Shown here piece by piece: positions 31,324-38,785 of a stretch of DNA of 51,728 nucleotides (the first letter of the stretch is position 1; every line of letters begins with the position of its first letter). The DNA lies in contig CABUUB010000006.1 in NCBI GenBank assembly GCA_902494625.1, positions 1 through 51,728 of the forward strand, given 5' to 3'. The notes beneath the pieces are model-generated. The model was not told the origin of the DNA. It was given only the letters and a program-made list of their open reading frames with translations, and did no database searches. The translations under genes were made by a program, and so were the position numbers. The DNA is from an uncultured Collinsella sp. (GTDB lineage Bacteria > Actinomycetota > Coriobacteriia > Coriobacteriales > Coriobacteriaceae).

Positions 31324-33777
31324 CTAGCCGCGGACCTCGCCGTTTACGCCCTTGCACACCTTGGTGACGATCTTCTGGTGCGCTTTTTCGACCTCTTCGC
31401 TGGTGAGCGTGTGGTCGTCGGAGCGATACGTAAGCGCAAAGGCCATGGATTTCTTGCCCTTGCCGATACGGACCGGATCGCGGTAGACATCGAACAGGCG
31501 CACGCCCTCGAGCAGCTTGCCGCCGGCACTCGTAATACGACGCTCAAGATCCTCGCAGGTCACAGTGTTGTCGACCACGATAGCAAGGTCGTGCTCAACG
31601 GCCGGGTACTGCGAGAACTCACGGTAGTTCTCCTGGTTGCGGGCGCCCTTGATCAGCTTGTCCAGGTCGAGCTCAAAGGCAACGACGACCTCGTCAATGC
31701 CCATAGCCTCGCGTGCCTCGGGGTGAATCTCGCCAACCCAGCCCAGCACGGTACCGCCCGAGAGCACCTCGGCAGCACGACCCGGCTGCAGGAAGGCATA
31801 GCCCTCGCCCTCGACGGGACGGAAGCGAACCTTCTCGATGCGCAGCTGGGCGAGCAGTTCCTCGACAATGCCCTTGCCAAAGAAGAAGCGCAGCTTGCAG
31901 TACTTCATGTTCCAGGACTGCTCGCTCCACTGGCCCGAGAGCACGCCCGCCACGGACTTGGTCTCCTTGGGCAGGCTGGCGTTCTCGCGACCGTGGAACA
32001 GGCTGCCGACCTCGTACAGATGCACGTTGGGCGTGCCGTGCGCCTCGTTGTAGGCCACGGACTGTAGCAGGCCCGGCAGCAGCGAACGACGCATCTCGGT
32101 CTGCTCGGCCACCAGCGGATTCATAAGCACCACGGGGCAGCCGCGGCCCTCGGTGGACATGCCAATCTTCTCCAGGTCGCCCGGAGCGGCAAAGCCAAAG
32201 GTCGTGGTCTCGTTGAGGCCGCAGGCGCGCAGGATCTCGCCGACCTTGCGGGTCAGCTTCTGCTCGCGCGTCAGACCGCCGATGTGGTTCTTGGCAGCCG
32301 GGATGGTCGCCGTCACGCGGCCCATGCCCCACAGGCGCAGGACCTCCTCGATCAGATCGATCTCGCGCGGCAGGTCGGGACGGAAGCTCGGCGGCGTGAC
32401 CATAAAGTCCTCGCCATCGCGCTCGACGGTGCAGCCCAGGCGGGTGAGCGAACGCTCGATAAAGTCGGGCTCGATGTCGGCACCGCAGATGGCGTGTACG
32501 CGGGCCAGGCGCAGCTTAATGCTGTCGATGGTCTTGGGCGCGGGGAAAACGTCGACATAGCCGGGAGCAACCTCGCCGCCGGCGATCTCCTCGATGAGCG
32601 CGCACGTCACATTGGCGACGTCCACGCAGCCGGTCTCGTCGACCTGGCGCTCAAAGCGGATGGAGGCGTCGGAAATCAGCGAAAGGTCGCGGCTGGTGTG
32701 CGAGGTGCGGCCGGCGTTGAAGCAGGCGCTCTCGACCATCACGTCGACGGTGTCGTCCTCAATCTCGGAATCCATGCCACCCATAACGCCGGCCAGCGCC
32801 ACGGGACGCTCGCCGTCGGTGATGAGGCCCATGCCGGCGTCGAGCACGCGCTCCTCGCCGTCGAGCGTCGTGAACTTCTCGTCCTGCTGGGCGGCGCGAA
32901 CCACCACACGACGGTGGCCATCGCGCTCGGCAAAGGTGTCCAGGTCAAAGGCGTGCAGCGGCTGACCGGTGAGCATCATCACATAGTTGGTGATGTCGAC
33001 AATGTTGTTGTGCGGGCGCACGCCCAAGGCGTTAAGGCGCTTGACCATCCAGTCGGGCGACGGGCCGACCTTGACGTTGCGCACGATGCGGGCAACGTAG
33101 CGGTCGCACAGGCCCTCGTCGGCAATCTCGACGGAAAGCTCGTCGTCGGTCGCGCGGCCGGTCTCGGCCTTGATGGCGGGCAGCTCAACGTGGAAATCGC
33201 GGTCGAAGATGGCGCCGGTCTCGCGGGCCATGCCGATCATGGACAGGCAGTCGGGGCGGTTGGGCGTGATCTCGCAGTCGAGCACGGTGTCGCTCGAGCC
33301 CACATACTCGGCAAACGGCATGCCGCAGGGTGTATCCTCGGGCAGGATCATGATGCCGGAGTGGTCGCCGCCCAGGCCGAGCTCGCGCGCGGAGCAGTTC
33401 ATGCCCATGGACACCACGCCGCGAAGCTTGCTCTTCTTGATCTTGACGTCGCCGGGCAGGACAGCGCCGATCATGGCCGTGACGATGTGGTCGCCGGCCT
33501 CAAAGTTCTGCGCGCCGCAGACGATCTGCAGCGGAGCGGGATTGCCGTCGGGGTCGAGGTTCTTGTCGCCCACGTCGACCGAGCACACATACATGTGGTC
33601 GCTATCGGGGTGCGGGGTCTTGGTGAGCACCTTAGCGGTCACCACGTGGTCGAAGGACTCGCCCACGGTGTCGATCGCCTCGACCTCGGTGCCGGTACGG
33701 ATATATTCGTCCGAAAGGGTCTTGGGATCCTCCGGAATATCGATCATGGTCTTGAGCCAGTCGTAAGAAACGCGCAT
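31324..33777 (-). CDS. pheT: Phenylalanyl-tRNA synthetase beta subunit
   Basis: Pairs with PheS to charge tRNA-Phe. 817 residues, the full bacterial size. Domains in order: an N-terminal tRNA-binding OB fold (residues ~40-150, with H-S-G-I-M-I-L-P), the B3/B4 editing domain, a B5 domain, a catalytic-like core, and a C-terminal ferredoxin-fold anticodon domain (F-S-Q-Y-P-A-V-E-H-D-L). A structured hairpin lies between it and pheS, and no separate promoter is evident. Confidence 0.97.
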   Translation of the reverse strand: MRVSYDWLKTMIDIPEDPKTLSDEYIRTGTEVEAIDTVGESFDHVVTAKVLTKTPHPDSDHMYVCSVDVGDKNLDPDGNPAPLQIVCGAQNFEAGDHIVTAMIGAVLPGDVKIKKSKLRGVVSMGMNCSARELGLGGDHSGIMILPEDTPCGMPFAEYVGSSDTVLDCEITPNRPDCLSMIGMARETGAIFDRDFHVELPAIKAETGRATDDELSVEIADEGLCDRYVARIVRNVKVGPSPDWMVKRLNALGVRPHNNIVDITNYVMMLTGQPLHAFDLDTFAERDGHRRVVVRAAQQDEKFTTLDGEERVLDAGMGLITDGERPVALAGVMGGMDSEIEDDTVDVMVESACFNAGRTSHTSRDLSLISDASIRFERQVDETGCVDVANVTCALIEEIAGGEVAPGYVDVFPAPKTIDSIKLRLARVHAICGADIEPDFIERSLTRLGCTVERDGEDFMVTPPSFRPDLPREIDLIEEVLRLWGMGRVTATIPAAKNHIGGLTREQKLTRKVGEILRACGLNETTTFGFAAPGDLEKIGMSTEGRGCPVVLMNPLVAEQTEMRRSLLPGLLQSVAYNEAHGTPNVHLYEVGSLFHGRENASLPKETKSVAGVLSGQWSEQSWNMKYCKLRFFFGKGIVEELLAQLRIEKVRFRPVEGEGYAFLQPGRAAEVLSGGTVLGWVGEIHPEAREAMGIDEVVVAFELDLDKLIKGARNQENYREFSQYPAVEHDLAIVVDNTVTCEDLERRITSAGGKLLEGVRLFDVYRDPVRIGKGKKSMAFALTYRSDDHTLTSEEVEKAHQKIVTKVCKGVNGEVRG

Positions 33778-33846
33778 ATAGCTCTCCTAGTTCTTAATCT
33801 CCGCATAGGGAGGGGTATCAAATGAAGACGTTCGCCTTAGGGTTGT

Positions 33847-33933
33847 CCAGGTGCCCCAGGTTGGCGTGAAAGAGGAGCGACGCGTACTAAAGGTACGCGA
33901 GCGACGGTTTGAACGCCAAGATGGGGTGCCTGG
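33847..33933 (+). repeat. Long hairpin element with conserved GG/GA and G-A loops (element 1)
   Basis: In the 160-bp gap between pheS and pheT. A 12-bp outer stem (33847-33858 with 33922-33933, including G-U pairs) leads to a 2x2 loop GG/GA (33859-33860 against 33920-33921), then a 7-bp stem TTGGCGT/ACGCCAA. A G-A-A-A side and a T-T-G-A side follow, then an inner hairpin GCGTAC-TAAAG-GTACGC. The purine-rich loops are on the plus strand, antisense to pheST. It shares this plan with element 2 (37232-37330). Confidence 0.6.
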
Positions 33934-33939
33934 GCAAGC

Positions 33940-35016
33940 CTAAAATTGGTTCAAAAAGCGCATATCGCCTGTCATGAGCGTTCTGAGGTCCGGCAGGTCG
34001 TAGCGCAGGGCCGCGACGCGCTCGGCGCCAATGCCAAAGGCGAAGCCGGTGTACTTCTCGGGGTCGATGCCGCAGTTGATCAGGACGTTGGGGTCGACCA
34101 TGCCGCAGCCCAGGATCTCGATCCAGCCGCTGTGCTTGCAGAAGTTGCAGCCCTTGCCGCCGCACACGTGGCAGCTCACGTCCACCTCGCAGGAAGGCTC
34201 AGTGAAGGGGAAGAAGTGCGGGCGGTAACGCGTCTTGCGGTCCTCGCCAAACATGCATTTAACAAAGTAGTCGAGCGTGCCCTTGAGGTCGCCAAAGGTG
34301 ATGCCCTCATCGACGACCAGACCCTCGATCTGGTTGAACTGCGGCAGGTGGCAGGCGTCGGCCGTGTCGGGACGATAGACGGTGCCCGGGCAGATCATGT
34401 AGATGGGCGGCTTTTGCGACTCCATGGTGTGGATCTGCACGCCCGAGGTCTGGGTGCGCAGCAGCACGTCGGACTCGCCGTGGGCGTGAGCCTCGGGGTG
34501 CGCGACGCTGCCGGGGTTGTTGTCGACCACGTAGAAGGTATCGCGGGCCGAGCGGCTCGGATGATCCATGGGGGCGTTGAGCGCAGTGAAGTTGTAGTAG
34601 GAGGTATCGACCATGGGGCCGGACTCGACGGTGTAGCCGATGCCGCAGAAGATGTCCTCGGCCTCCTCGATGATCTGCTTGATCAGGTGCTGGTGACCGA
34701 TCTGTGGACGGATACCCGGCAGCGTGATGTCGACGGCCTCGTGCTCGAGTGCGTGCTTGAGGGCGGCGGCCTTCATCTCGGTGGTGCGCTCGTCGAGCAT
34801 GCCCTCGATCAGCTGGCGCATCTCGTTGGCGCGCTTGCCCATCACGGGACGATCCTCGGGGGCGAGCTTGCCCATCATGCGCATCAGGCCGGTAATACGA
34901 CCCTTGCGGCCGAGCAGCTCAACGCGCGCAGCCTCGAGCTTGGCGGCGTCGTCGGCGCCTGCGACGAGCTCCTTGGCCTCTTCCTCGAGTTTGACCAGAT
35001 CATCAATCAGACTCAT
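33940..35016 (-). CDS. pheS: Phenylalanyl-tRNA synthetase alpha subunit
   Basis: Catalytic subunit of PheRS, class II. 358 residues. An N-terminal coiled coil (L-V-K-L-E-E-E-A-K-E-L) binds tRNA; the catalytic core has R-P-D-T-A-D-A-C-H-L-P-Q-F, F-P-F-T-E-P-S and G-F-A-F-G-I-G-A-E-R. A cysteine-rich insert reads C-H-V-C-G-G-K-G-C-N-F-C, probably a zinc site seen in some Gram-positive PheS. ATG at 35016 has AAAGGGAAG upstream; the open frame to 35199 is the T-box leader read through. Confidence 0.96.
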   Translation of the reverse strand: MSLIDDLVKLEEEAKELVAGADDAAKLEAARVELLGRKGRITGLMRMMGKLAPEDRPVMGKRANEMRQLIEGMLDERTTEMKAAALKHALEHEAVDITLPGIRPQIGHQHLIKQIIEEAEDIFCGIGYTVESGPMVDTSYYNFTALNAPMDHPSRSARDTFYVVDNNPGSVAHPEAHAHGESDVLLRTQTSGVQIHTMESQKPPIYMICPGTVYRPDTADACHLPQFNQIEGLVVDEGITFGDLKGTLDYFVKCMFGEDRKTRYRPHFFPFTEPSCEVDVSCHVCGGKGCNFCKHSGWIEILGCGMVDPNVLINCGIDPEKYTGFAFGIGAERVAALRYDLPDLRTLMTGDMRFLNQF

Positions 35017-35100
35017 GTCTTCCCTTTCGTCTCTCGCGTTCCCCGCTCGCCGGGACGACTGCCGCCGCCTGGCGTTGCGAAAACGCGGCCCGGTTCGGTA

Positions 35101-35143
35101 ACAAAAAACCGCCCTCGGGCATGTGCATTGCCCAAGGACGGTT
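35101..35143 (-). terminator. T-box controlled terminator of pheST
   Basis: AACCGTCCTTGGGCA pairs with TGCCCGAGGGCGGTT and is followed by TTTTTTGTT on the minus strand. It would form when the T-box antiterminator is not stabilised by uncharged tRNA. Confidence 0.85.
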
Positions 35144-35395
35144 AAATTCCGCGGTACCACCTTGTTTGACCCGGCGGATGTCTGGCCCGCCGCGCCCACT
35201 CTGCGCCTCTTGTCGCGAGGCTCACGGCTTCCCTACTGAGGCTTTGCTGCCACTGGCCGCGCGCCCGTTGAGGTCGCTGCTCGGGAGTGAACGCTTGGCC
35301 CTTGCCACCGCAGGAAGGCTTGCAGCCCATGACCTTCCCTCTCTTGCCGGCGACACGGCGGGCAAAACCCTCTCCGTCAACGCATTGGGCTATAG
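35101..35395 (-). promoter_or_regulatory. T-box riboswitch of pheST
   Basis: The minus strand carries the conserved AAGGTGGTACCGCGG (35149-35163) just before the terminator, the hallmark of T-box leaders. The upstream ~230 nt can form a long stem I with GA-rich loops. UUC occurs in GCGUUCACUCC near 35285 and may be the phenylalanine specifier; this is tentative. Low charged tRNA-Phe would raise pheST expression. Confidence 0.88.
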
Positions 35396-35520
35396 GATAA
35401 CACATTTCGCGAGCGCATCGCCGCGTTCCGTTTTGTTCGCGCTGGGTACAAGGTAAGTAGTTGTGCAAACTGGCCGTGCATCCGCCTGCGGCGCTCGGCC
35501 TGCGAGATTAAGGATACGGT

Positions 35521-37104
35521 ATGGGAAAGAAACTCGATAAGACGGCCAAGGCCGCCGTGGCAAAGGCCGCCAAGGGCGTCAAGGCCGCTAAAATCGACAA
35601 GGCCGTCAAAAAGTTCCGCAAACTCGAGGGCAAGCTGTGGACTCGCGAGTACCTGCTCAAGATTGCCGAGTTCGATGGGGCGACGATTGCTCCTGCCAAC
35701 GGTGCTGCCGCCCGTACCGACGCCATGGGCACGCTTGCCGGCGAGCATCACAAGCTGCTGACCAGCGAGAAGTCCGTTGAGCTCGTACGCTCGTTAGCGC
35801 GCGAGACCGTCGCCGGCGGCAAAATTGACGACCCGCAGCTGCTCGACGAGATCCGCGTGCTCGGCCGCGACCAGCGCGAGGCAAGCGCCATCCCCACTGA
35901 AGAGGCCGAGGCCTGGACCAGGCTCACCTGCGAGGCCGATGCCGTGTGGCACAAGGCCAAGACGGCCAATGACTGGGCGAGCTTTGAGCCCTATGTGGAT
36001 AGAATCGTCGCCCAACTTAAGCATCAGGCCGAACTCATGGACCCCAAGCGCGACCCATACGACGTTTGGCTCGACCAGTACGAGCGCGGCCTTTCTGCCA
36101 AGAGCTTCGACGCGTTTTGCGACGAGGTCAAGGCCACGGTCGTGCCGCTCGTGCACGCCATCGACGAGCGCGGCCAGCAACCGGCTGCCGACTTTTTGCA
36201 CGCCCACGTGCCCGAGGCCGCCCAGCGCGCCATGAGCTTCGACCTTATGAAGCTCGTCGGCCTGAACCTGGACGACACCACGCTTGCCTTTACCGAGCAC
36301 CCGTTTAGCGAGGGCTTTGCCGTGGGTGACGCGCGCATCGCGACACACATCTACGAGGACGATTGCATCTCCAACGTCTACAGCATCATCCACGAGGCGG
36401 GACACGCCATGTACGAGCTGGGCGTCAATCCTGCCTATGCGCGCACCTGTCTTGAGGGTGGTACCTCCATGGGCATCCACGAGAGCCAGAGCCGCTTTTT
36501 CGAGAACACCGTGGGTCGCAGCCGCGCCTTTATGGGACCGCTGCTCGAGGTGCTGCGCCGCCACGCACCCGAGGTCTACGGCAACGTGGACGAGGACACG
36601 CTCTACCGCGCCGTGAACATCGCGCAGCCGTCGTTGATCCGCACCGAGGCCGACGAGCTCACCTATCCGCTGCACGTTATGGTGCGCTACGAGATCGAGC
36701 GCATGCTGTTTGCCGGCGAGGCCACGGCCAAGGACATCCCCGCGCTTTGGAATCGCTTTATGAACGAGTACCTGGGCATTCCCGTTCCCGACGACACGCA
36801 CGGCTGCCTGCAGGATACGCACTGGAGCGGTGGCTCGTTTGGCTACTTCCCCACCTATGCGCTGGGTAGCGCCTACGATGCCATGTTCGTGCCGGCCATG
36901 TGCCGCGACGGCGTCGACCTCAACGGCGCCTGTGCGAGCGGCGATTTGGCGCCCGTCCGCGCCTGGCTGGGCGAGCACATTTGGCAGTGGGGCCGCGCCA
37001 AAGACGCGCCGGAACTCATCAAGGGCGCCTGCGGCATGGCGTTCGATGCCCGCTACTACTGCAGCTACCTGCAGGACAAGTTCACCACGCTCTACGAGCT
37101 GTAA
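35521..37104 (+). CDS. M32 family metallocarboxypeptidase
   Basis: A zinc carboxypeptidase, 527 residues. The active site is H-E-A-G-H at 291-295, followed by the third-ligand region H-E-S-Q-S-R-F-F-E-N. The fold is mostly helical, and the later D-D-T-H-G-C-L-Q-D-T-H-W-S-G block matches M32. An unusual N-terminal extension of about 35 residues is nearly all Lys, Ala and Val. It trims C-terminal residues from peptides in the cytoplasm. It faces away from pheST, with AAGGA upstream of ATG and a strong terminator after. Confidence 0.94.
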   Translation: MGKKLDKTAKAAVAKAAKGVKAAKIDKAVKKFRKLEGKLWTREYLLKIAEFDGATIAPANGAAARTDAMGTLAGEHHKLLTSEKSVELVRSLARETVAGGKIDDPQLLDEIRVLGRDQREASAIPTEEAEAWTRLTCEADAVWHKAKTANDWASFEPYVDRIVAQLKHQAELMDPKRDPYDVWLDQYERGLSAKSFDAFCDEVKATVVPLVHAIDERGQQPAADFLHAHVPEAAQRAMSFDLMKLVGLNLDDTTLAFTEHPFSEGFAVGDARIATHIYEDDCISNVYSIIHEAGHAMYELGVNPAYARTCLEGGTSMGIHESQSRFFENTVGRSRAFMGPLLEVLRRHAPEVYGNVDEDTLYRAVNIAQPSLIRTEADELTYPLHVMVRYEIERMLFAGEATAKDIPALWNRFMNEYLGIPVPDDTHGCLQDTHWSGGSFGYFPTYALGSAYDAMFVPAMCRDGVDLNGACASGDLAPVRAWLGEHIWQWGRAKDAPELIKGACGMAFDARYYCSYLQDKFTTLYEL

Positions 37105-37126
37105 AGCTTAGGCAGCACGCCAACGC

Positions 37127-37168
37127 AAAGGGGGCGCCGCGGAACCAATCCGCAGCGCCCCCTTTTTT
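37127..37168 (+). terminator. Rho-independent terminator after the M32 carboxypeptidase
   Basis: AAAGGGGGCGC with an inner GCGGA/TCCGC pairing and closing GCGCCCCCTT, then TTTTTT. Confidence 0.9.
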
Positions 37169-37202
37169 CACCCAATAACTAGGTACCCAATGACTAGTTC
37201 GT

Positions 37203-37371
37203 TGACGCCAATGTCTTGGCAACGTCAGCGAAAACGGCCCCAAGCGAGCAAGGTGACGTGAAATGAAAGGGCGCTGACCTTCTGGTCGCGCCCTTGAAAT
37301 TGAACGTCAGATTGCCGCTTGGGGCCGTTTGCAGCGTCGAGCCGTTACGCGGTTTGGTGAAACCGCGTAAC
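37203..37371. repeat. Cluster of three palindromes between convergent genes
   Basis: Three hairpins stand in line: TGACG-CCAA/TTGG-CGTCA (37203-37227), the long element 2 (37232-37330), and a perfect 12-bp hairpin GTTACGCGGTTT/AAACCGCGTAAC (37344-37371) that ends at the glmM stop codon. On the minus strand element 2 ends GGGGCCGTTTT, so it may double as the glmM terminator. Confidence 0.7.
37232..37330 (+). repeat. Long hairpin element with conserved GG/GA and G-A loops (element 2)
   Basis: Outer stem AAACGGCCCCAAGCG with one bulged A, then GCAA, pairs with TTGC and CGCTTGGGGCCGTTT. A 2x2 GG/GA loop (37252-37253 against 37310-37311), a 6-bp TGACGT/ACGTCA stem and a G-A/G-A step follow, then an inner hairpin AAGGGCGC...GCGCCCTT. 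The plan matches element 1 with different stem bases. Confidence 0.6.
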
Positions 37372-38702
37372 TACAGAGCCTCCAGAGCGCTTGCGATGCG
37401 CTTCATGGCGGCGTCGGCGGCGGCTTGGTCGGGGGCTTCGGCCAAAACGCGAATCACCGACTCGGTTCCGCTCTTGCGCACGAGCACGCGGCCGTCGCCT
37501 GCCAGCGCGGCCTCGGCCTCGGCGATGGCGTTCTGCACGCCCATGTTCTCGAGCGCGGCGTCCTTGTCCGCCACGTGCACGGCCACCTGCGCCTGCGGCA
37601 GCAGCTTGCACGGAGCCGTGAGCTGCGAGAGCGTCTCGCGCTCGGCACGAATCACTTCCATCACGCGCAGCGAGGTCATAATGCCGTCGCCCGTGCGCTC
37701 GATATCGCCAAAGATCGTATGGCCCGTCTGCTCGCCGCCCAGGCTGTAGCCGCCCTCGCGCATCTTGGCATACACGTGACGGTCGCCCACGCCGCTGGTC
37801 ACGGCGCTCAGACCGGCAAGCTCCAGCGACTTGACCAGGCCAAAGTTGCTGGCGATCGTCGGCACCACGGTACCGCCCGAAAGGCGACCGTGCTTGTTCA
37901 GGTACACGCCGCACACGTACAGGATCTGGTCGCCGTCTACCACGCGACCGCGCTCGTCCACGGCCAAGCAGCGATCGGCATCGCCGTCATAGGCAAAGCC
38001 CACGTCCAGGCCCTGCTCCACCACATGGCGCTGCAGGCGCTCCATATGCGTGGAGCCGCAGTCGACGTTGATGTTAAAGCCATCGGGCGCGGCGTTGATC
38101 ACGCGCACGTCGGCACCGAGCGCGTCGAACACCGGCTTGGCAACCGAGGAAGCCGAGCCGTTGGCGCAGTCGATACCGATCTTGACGCCCTGCAACGAAA
38201 AGTTCGCGCTGGCGATGAGCGAAGCAATGTAGCGGTTGCGGCCCTGCATGTAGTCCACCGTGGCGCCGATGTGGTTGCCCGTGGCCAGCGGCACCTCACT
38301 CTTGCCATCGATATAGTCCTCGATGAGCTCCAGTACGTCCTCGTCCATCTTAAAGCCGTCGCTGTTGACAAGCTTAATGCCGTTATCGCAAAACGGATTG
38401 TGACTCGCGCTGATCATGATGCCGCAATCGAAGCAGCCTTCCACGGTCTGATGCGCTACGCCCGGCGTGGGGATCACGTGCAGCATATAGGCGTCCGCAC
38501 CGCTCGCGACCAGGCCGCTCACCAGCGCCGCCTCGAACATGTAGCTCGAACGACGCGTGTCCTTGCCCACGATCACGCGTGCCTTGCGCTCGCGGTTGGC
38601 ACCGTAATACCAGCCCACAAAACGGCCAATCTTATAAGCGTGCTCTACCGTCAGCCCAACGTTGGCCTCACCGCGAAAGCCGTCGGTGCCAAAGTACTTC
38701 AT
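37371..38702 (-). CDS. glmM: Phosphoglucosamine mutase
   Basis: Converts glucosamine-6-phosphate to glucosamine-1-phosphate on the way to UDP-GlcNAc and peptidoglycan. 443 residues. F-G-T-D-G-F-R-G-E-A-N opens the protein. The active serine is S100 in I-S-A-S-H-N-P, the metal loop is D-G-D-A-D-R-C-L, and the sugar-binding block is G-G-E-Q-T-G-H. The C-terminal phosphate loop R-K-S-G-T-E-S-V-I-R is intact. Preceded by AAGGAG. Confidence 0.96.
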   Translation of the reverse strand: MKYFGTDGFRGEANVGLTVEHAYKIGRFVGWYYGANRERKARVIVGKDTRRSSYMFEAALVSGLVASGADAYMLHVIPTPGVAHQTVEGCFDCGIMISASHNPFCDNGIKLVNSDGFKMDEDVLELIEDYIDGKSEVPLATGNHIGATVDYMQGRNRYIASLIASANFSLQGVKIGIDCANGSASSVAKPVFDALGADVRVINAAPDGFNINVDCGSTHMERLQRHVVEQGLDVGFAYDGDADRCLAVDERGRVVDGDQILYVCGVYLNKHGRLSGGTVVPTIASNFGLVKSLELAGLSAVTSGVGDRHVYAKMREGGYSLGGEQTGHTIFGDIERTGDGIMTSLRVMEVIRAERETLSQLTAPCKLLPQAQVAVHVADKDAALENMGVQNAIAEAEAALAGDGRVLVRKSGTESVIRVLAEAPDQAAADAAMKRIASALEAL

Positions 38703-38716
38703 GCGCTCTCCTTACA

Positions 38717-38748
38717 AAATAGGGGCGGACAGATTGCCTGTCCGCCCC
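38717..38748 (-). terminator. Terminator after the DUF4012 gene
   Basis: The 11-bp stem GGGGCGGACAG/CTGTCCGCCCC is followed on the minus strand by TATTTTG. It separates the DUF4012 gene from glmM. Confidence 0.8.
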
Positions 38749-38785
38749 AAAATGGTACTCGATTATCTGCGCTACCAGAAAAACC

